Source: an uncultured Lachnospiraceae bacterium (GTDB taxonomy: Bacteria > Bacillota > Clostridia > Lachnospirales > Lachnospiraceae). Taken from it: 64,000 bases of DNA. Of the stretch, positions 63,088 to 64,000 are shown in pieces. The position numbers were made by a program, and so were the translations under genes. The notes under the pieces were generated by a model. The model was not told where the DNA came from. It did not search any database and saw nothing but the letters and a program-made list of their open reading frames with translations. The stretch covers positions 248,001 through 312,000 of the forward strand of contig CAKRCW010000002.1 in assembly GCA_934309145.1 (NCBI GenBank), in the 5' to 3' direction. Position 1 is the stretch's first letter. Every line of letters starts with the position of its first letter.

Positions 63088-64000
63088 TATATATCCTCCT
63101 TAACCGTATCTAAAACCTTCGCAAAGGTCTCATAATCAAGCTCATCCTTAAGCTTGTAGATAAGCCACATGGCACTTTTTTTGCCAAGCCTTTCAACCAC
63201 ATCGCCATATGCCTCTATATATCCTCTAAGAGCAAGCACCCTCTTCATCTCGTCAACCCTCTCAAGAACAACAGAGTCAATGCGTGCCGCCTCAGTCATT
63301 TTCTTATCATTATTATCCTTTGCCAAGTCCTTGATATAATCAATATTTCTCACAATACATCCATCAAGCTTAGCAATATCCTCATCTATATCTCTAGGGA
63401 CAGCCAAATCAAGGTACAGCTGCCTTGTCGCTGATGTCCTTATCTTCTTAACATTTCCAGCCAGAAATGTATAGTGTGGGCTGTTTGTAACACTGACTAT
63501 AACATCTGCCCACTCAACAAATTCATATCTCCTGTCATAATGAACCCACGAAACTCTGTCACTGTTAATTACACGGACAAGCGCCTCACGATGCTTCCTG
63601 CTAGTGCCTATAACTCTTACATCCTTACATGCATCTAACACGTCCTTCATCACGATGCTTCCCATCTCACCAGCCGCACCAATAATTAAAATATGTGGTT
63701 CCTTAGTGTTGGCACAAAAATCCATAATTGCAGATGTAGCAAGCGTGCCAACCGATACAGGAAGCCTTGTCATAAGGGATTTCTCTGCCATCTCCTTCGC
63801 AAGATGGAGTGCTCCCTGAAATATCATATTAAGCTCCGTATTTACTACGCCATAGTCTTTAGCAGCAAGATAAGCCTGCTTTACCTGTCTGATTATCTCC
63901 ACCTCACCAAGCACAGCAGAATCAAGACCACAAACTACCCTGTACAAATGCTTTATACTACTGTCCTCACCGTATCTCATAGAAATATCTCTGAAAAGCT
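63087..64000 (-). CDS. hemA: Glutamyl-tRNA reductase (5' end cut by window)
   Basis: The frame is open through 64000, so the N-terminus is missing. What is seen includes the end of the catalytic domain (KHLYRVVCGLDSAVLGEVEI), then the NADPH domain (ILIIGAAGEMGSIVMKDVLD; VIVSVTNSPHYTFL; LYLDLAVPRDIDEDI) and the C-terminal dimerisation helix. The enzyme reduces glutamyl-tRNA to glutamate-1-semialdehyde, the first step of tetrapyrrole synthesis. The catalytic cysteine lies outside the window. The visible ATG at 63980 is internal, because the upstream codons continue the family similarity. Confidence 0.93.
   Translation of the reverse strand, partial: LFRDISMRYGEDSSIKHLYRVVCGLDSAVLGEVEIIRQVKQAYLAAKDYGVVNTELNMIFQGALHLAKEMAEKSLMTRLPVSVGTLATSAIMDFCANTKEPHILIIGAAGEMGSIVMKDVLDACKDVRVIGTSRKHREALVRVINSDRVSWVHYDRRYEFVEWADVIVSVTNSPHYTFLAGNVKKIRTSATRQLYLDLAVPRDIDEDIAKLDGCIVRNIDYIKDLAKDNNDKKMTEAARIDSVVLERVDEMKRVLALRGYIEAYGDVVERLGKKSAMWLIYKLKDELDYETFAKVLDTVKEDI

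Overview
The window is 64 kb of low-GC, gene-dense chromosome that fits a Lachnospiraceae (Clostridia) gut anaerobe. This rests on the family mix rather than on any marker gene: the DUF5717/DUF5716 gene pair next to valS-gdpP-rplI-dnaB, an ATP-type pckA, a hemA-L cluster with fused genes, sigma/WG-repeat and zinc-ribbon membrane proteins, and short GGAGG ribosome binding sites with frequent TAATG stop/start overlaps. No rRNA, tRNA, insertion sequence, integrase or CRISPR array is visible.

Left part (1-25.3 kb): a mosaic of small transcription units. It opens inside the RNA-antitoxin repeat region of a probable type III toxin-antitoxin locus (ToxN/CptN-like toxin at 107-574). Next come an ECF sigma factor fused through a membrane segment to nine WG repeats, an AIR-synthase-like protein, a methyltransferase, a chemoreceptor, and a hipBA pair with a consensus promoter and three evenly spaced palindromic operators. 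These are followed by a CPBP protease, a YunG-like protein, a DUF3137 protein, a cytidylate-kinase-like protein, a CtpE-like P-type ATPase with dtd, a MATE exporter, three membrane-anchored scaffold-like proteins, an amidase, a Csp-type subtilisin and a lone CARF-nuclease (Card1/DUF1887-like) protein.

Middle (25.4-38.8 kb): one leftward operon of eight genes. It starts with four uncharacterised genes (a giant DUF5717 protein, an Hsp70/actin-fold-like DUF5716 protein, a helical-repeat protein and a coiled-coil membrane protein) and continues into valS, gdpP, rplI and dnaB. The unknown genes are translationally coupled to each other and precede core replication, translation and c-di-AMP genes.

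Glycan region (39-51.4 kb): an eleven-gene leftward surface-polysaccharide operon behind a TTGACA-17-TAAAAT promoter. It holds a large multi-pass membrane protein, five glycosyltransferases, FdtA-like 3,4-ketoisomerase, DegT-type aminotransferase, GNAT acetyltransferase, Wzx flippase and a membrane acyltransferase. The FdtA/DegT/GNAT trio points to an acylated 3-amino-3,6-dideoxyhexose. A HisC-like aminotransferase gene converges on its end. A TPR-DUF4037 protein and a TauE/SafE transporter lie upstream.

Right end (55-64 kb): pckA with a strong leader hairpin, then a tightly coupled leftward operon hemA (cut by the window end), sirC-hemC fusion, cobA-hemD fusion, hemB, hemL, trxB. It covers synthesis from glutamyl-tRNA to sirohydrochlorin, the siroheme/cobalamin branch.

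The most unusual feature is a family of six dispersed repeats (about 4.7, 19.3, 20.6, 24.0, 24.3 and 56.9 kb). Each has a conserved core of about 85-90 bp whose predicted helices show compensatory changes between copies. In five copies the core sits between long inverted-repeat arms whose sequence is private to that locus. I know of no described family with this architecture, and it is my main candidate for an undescribed system.
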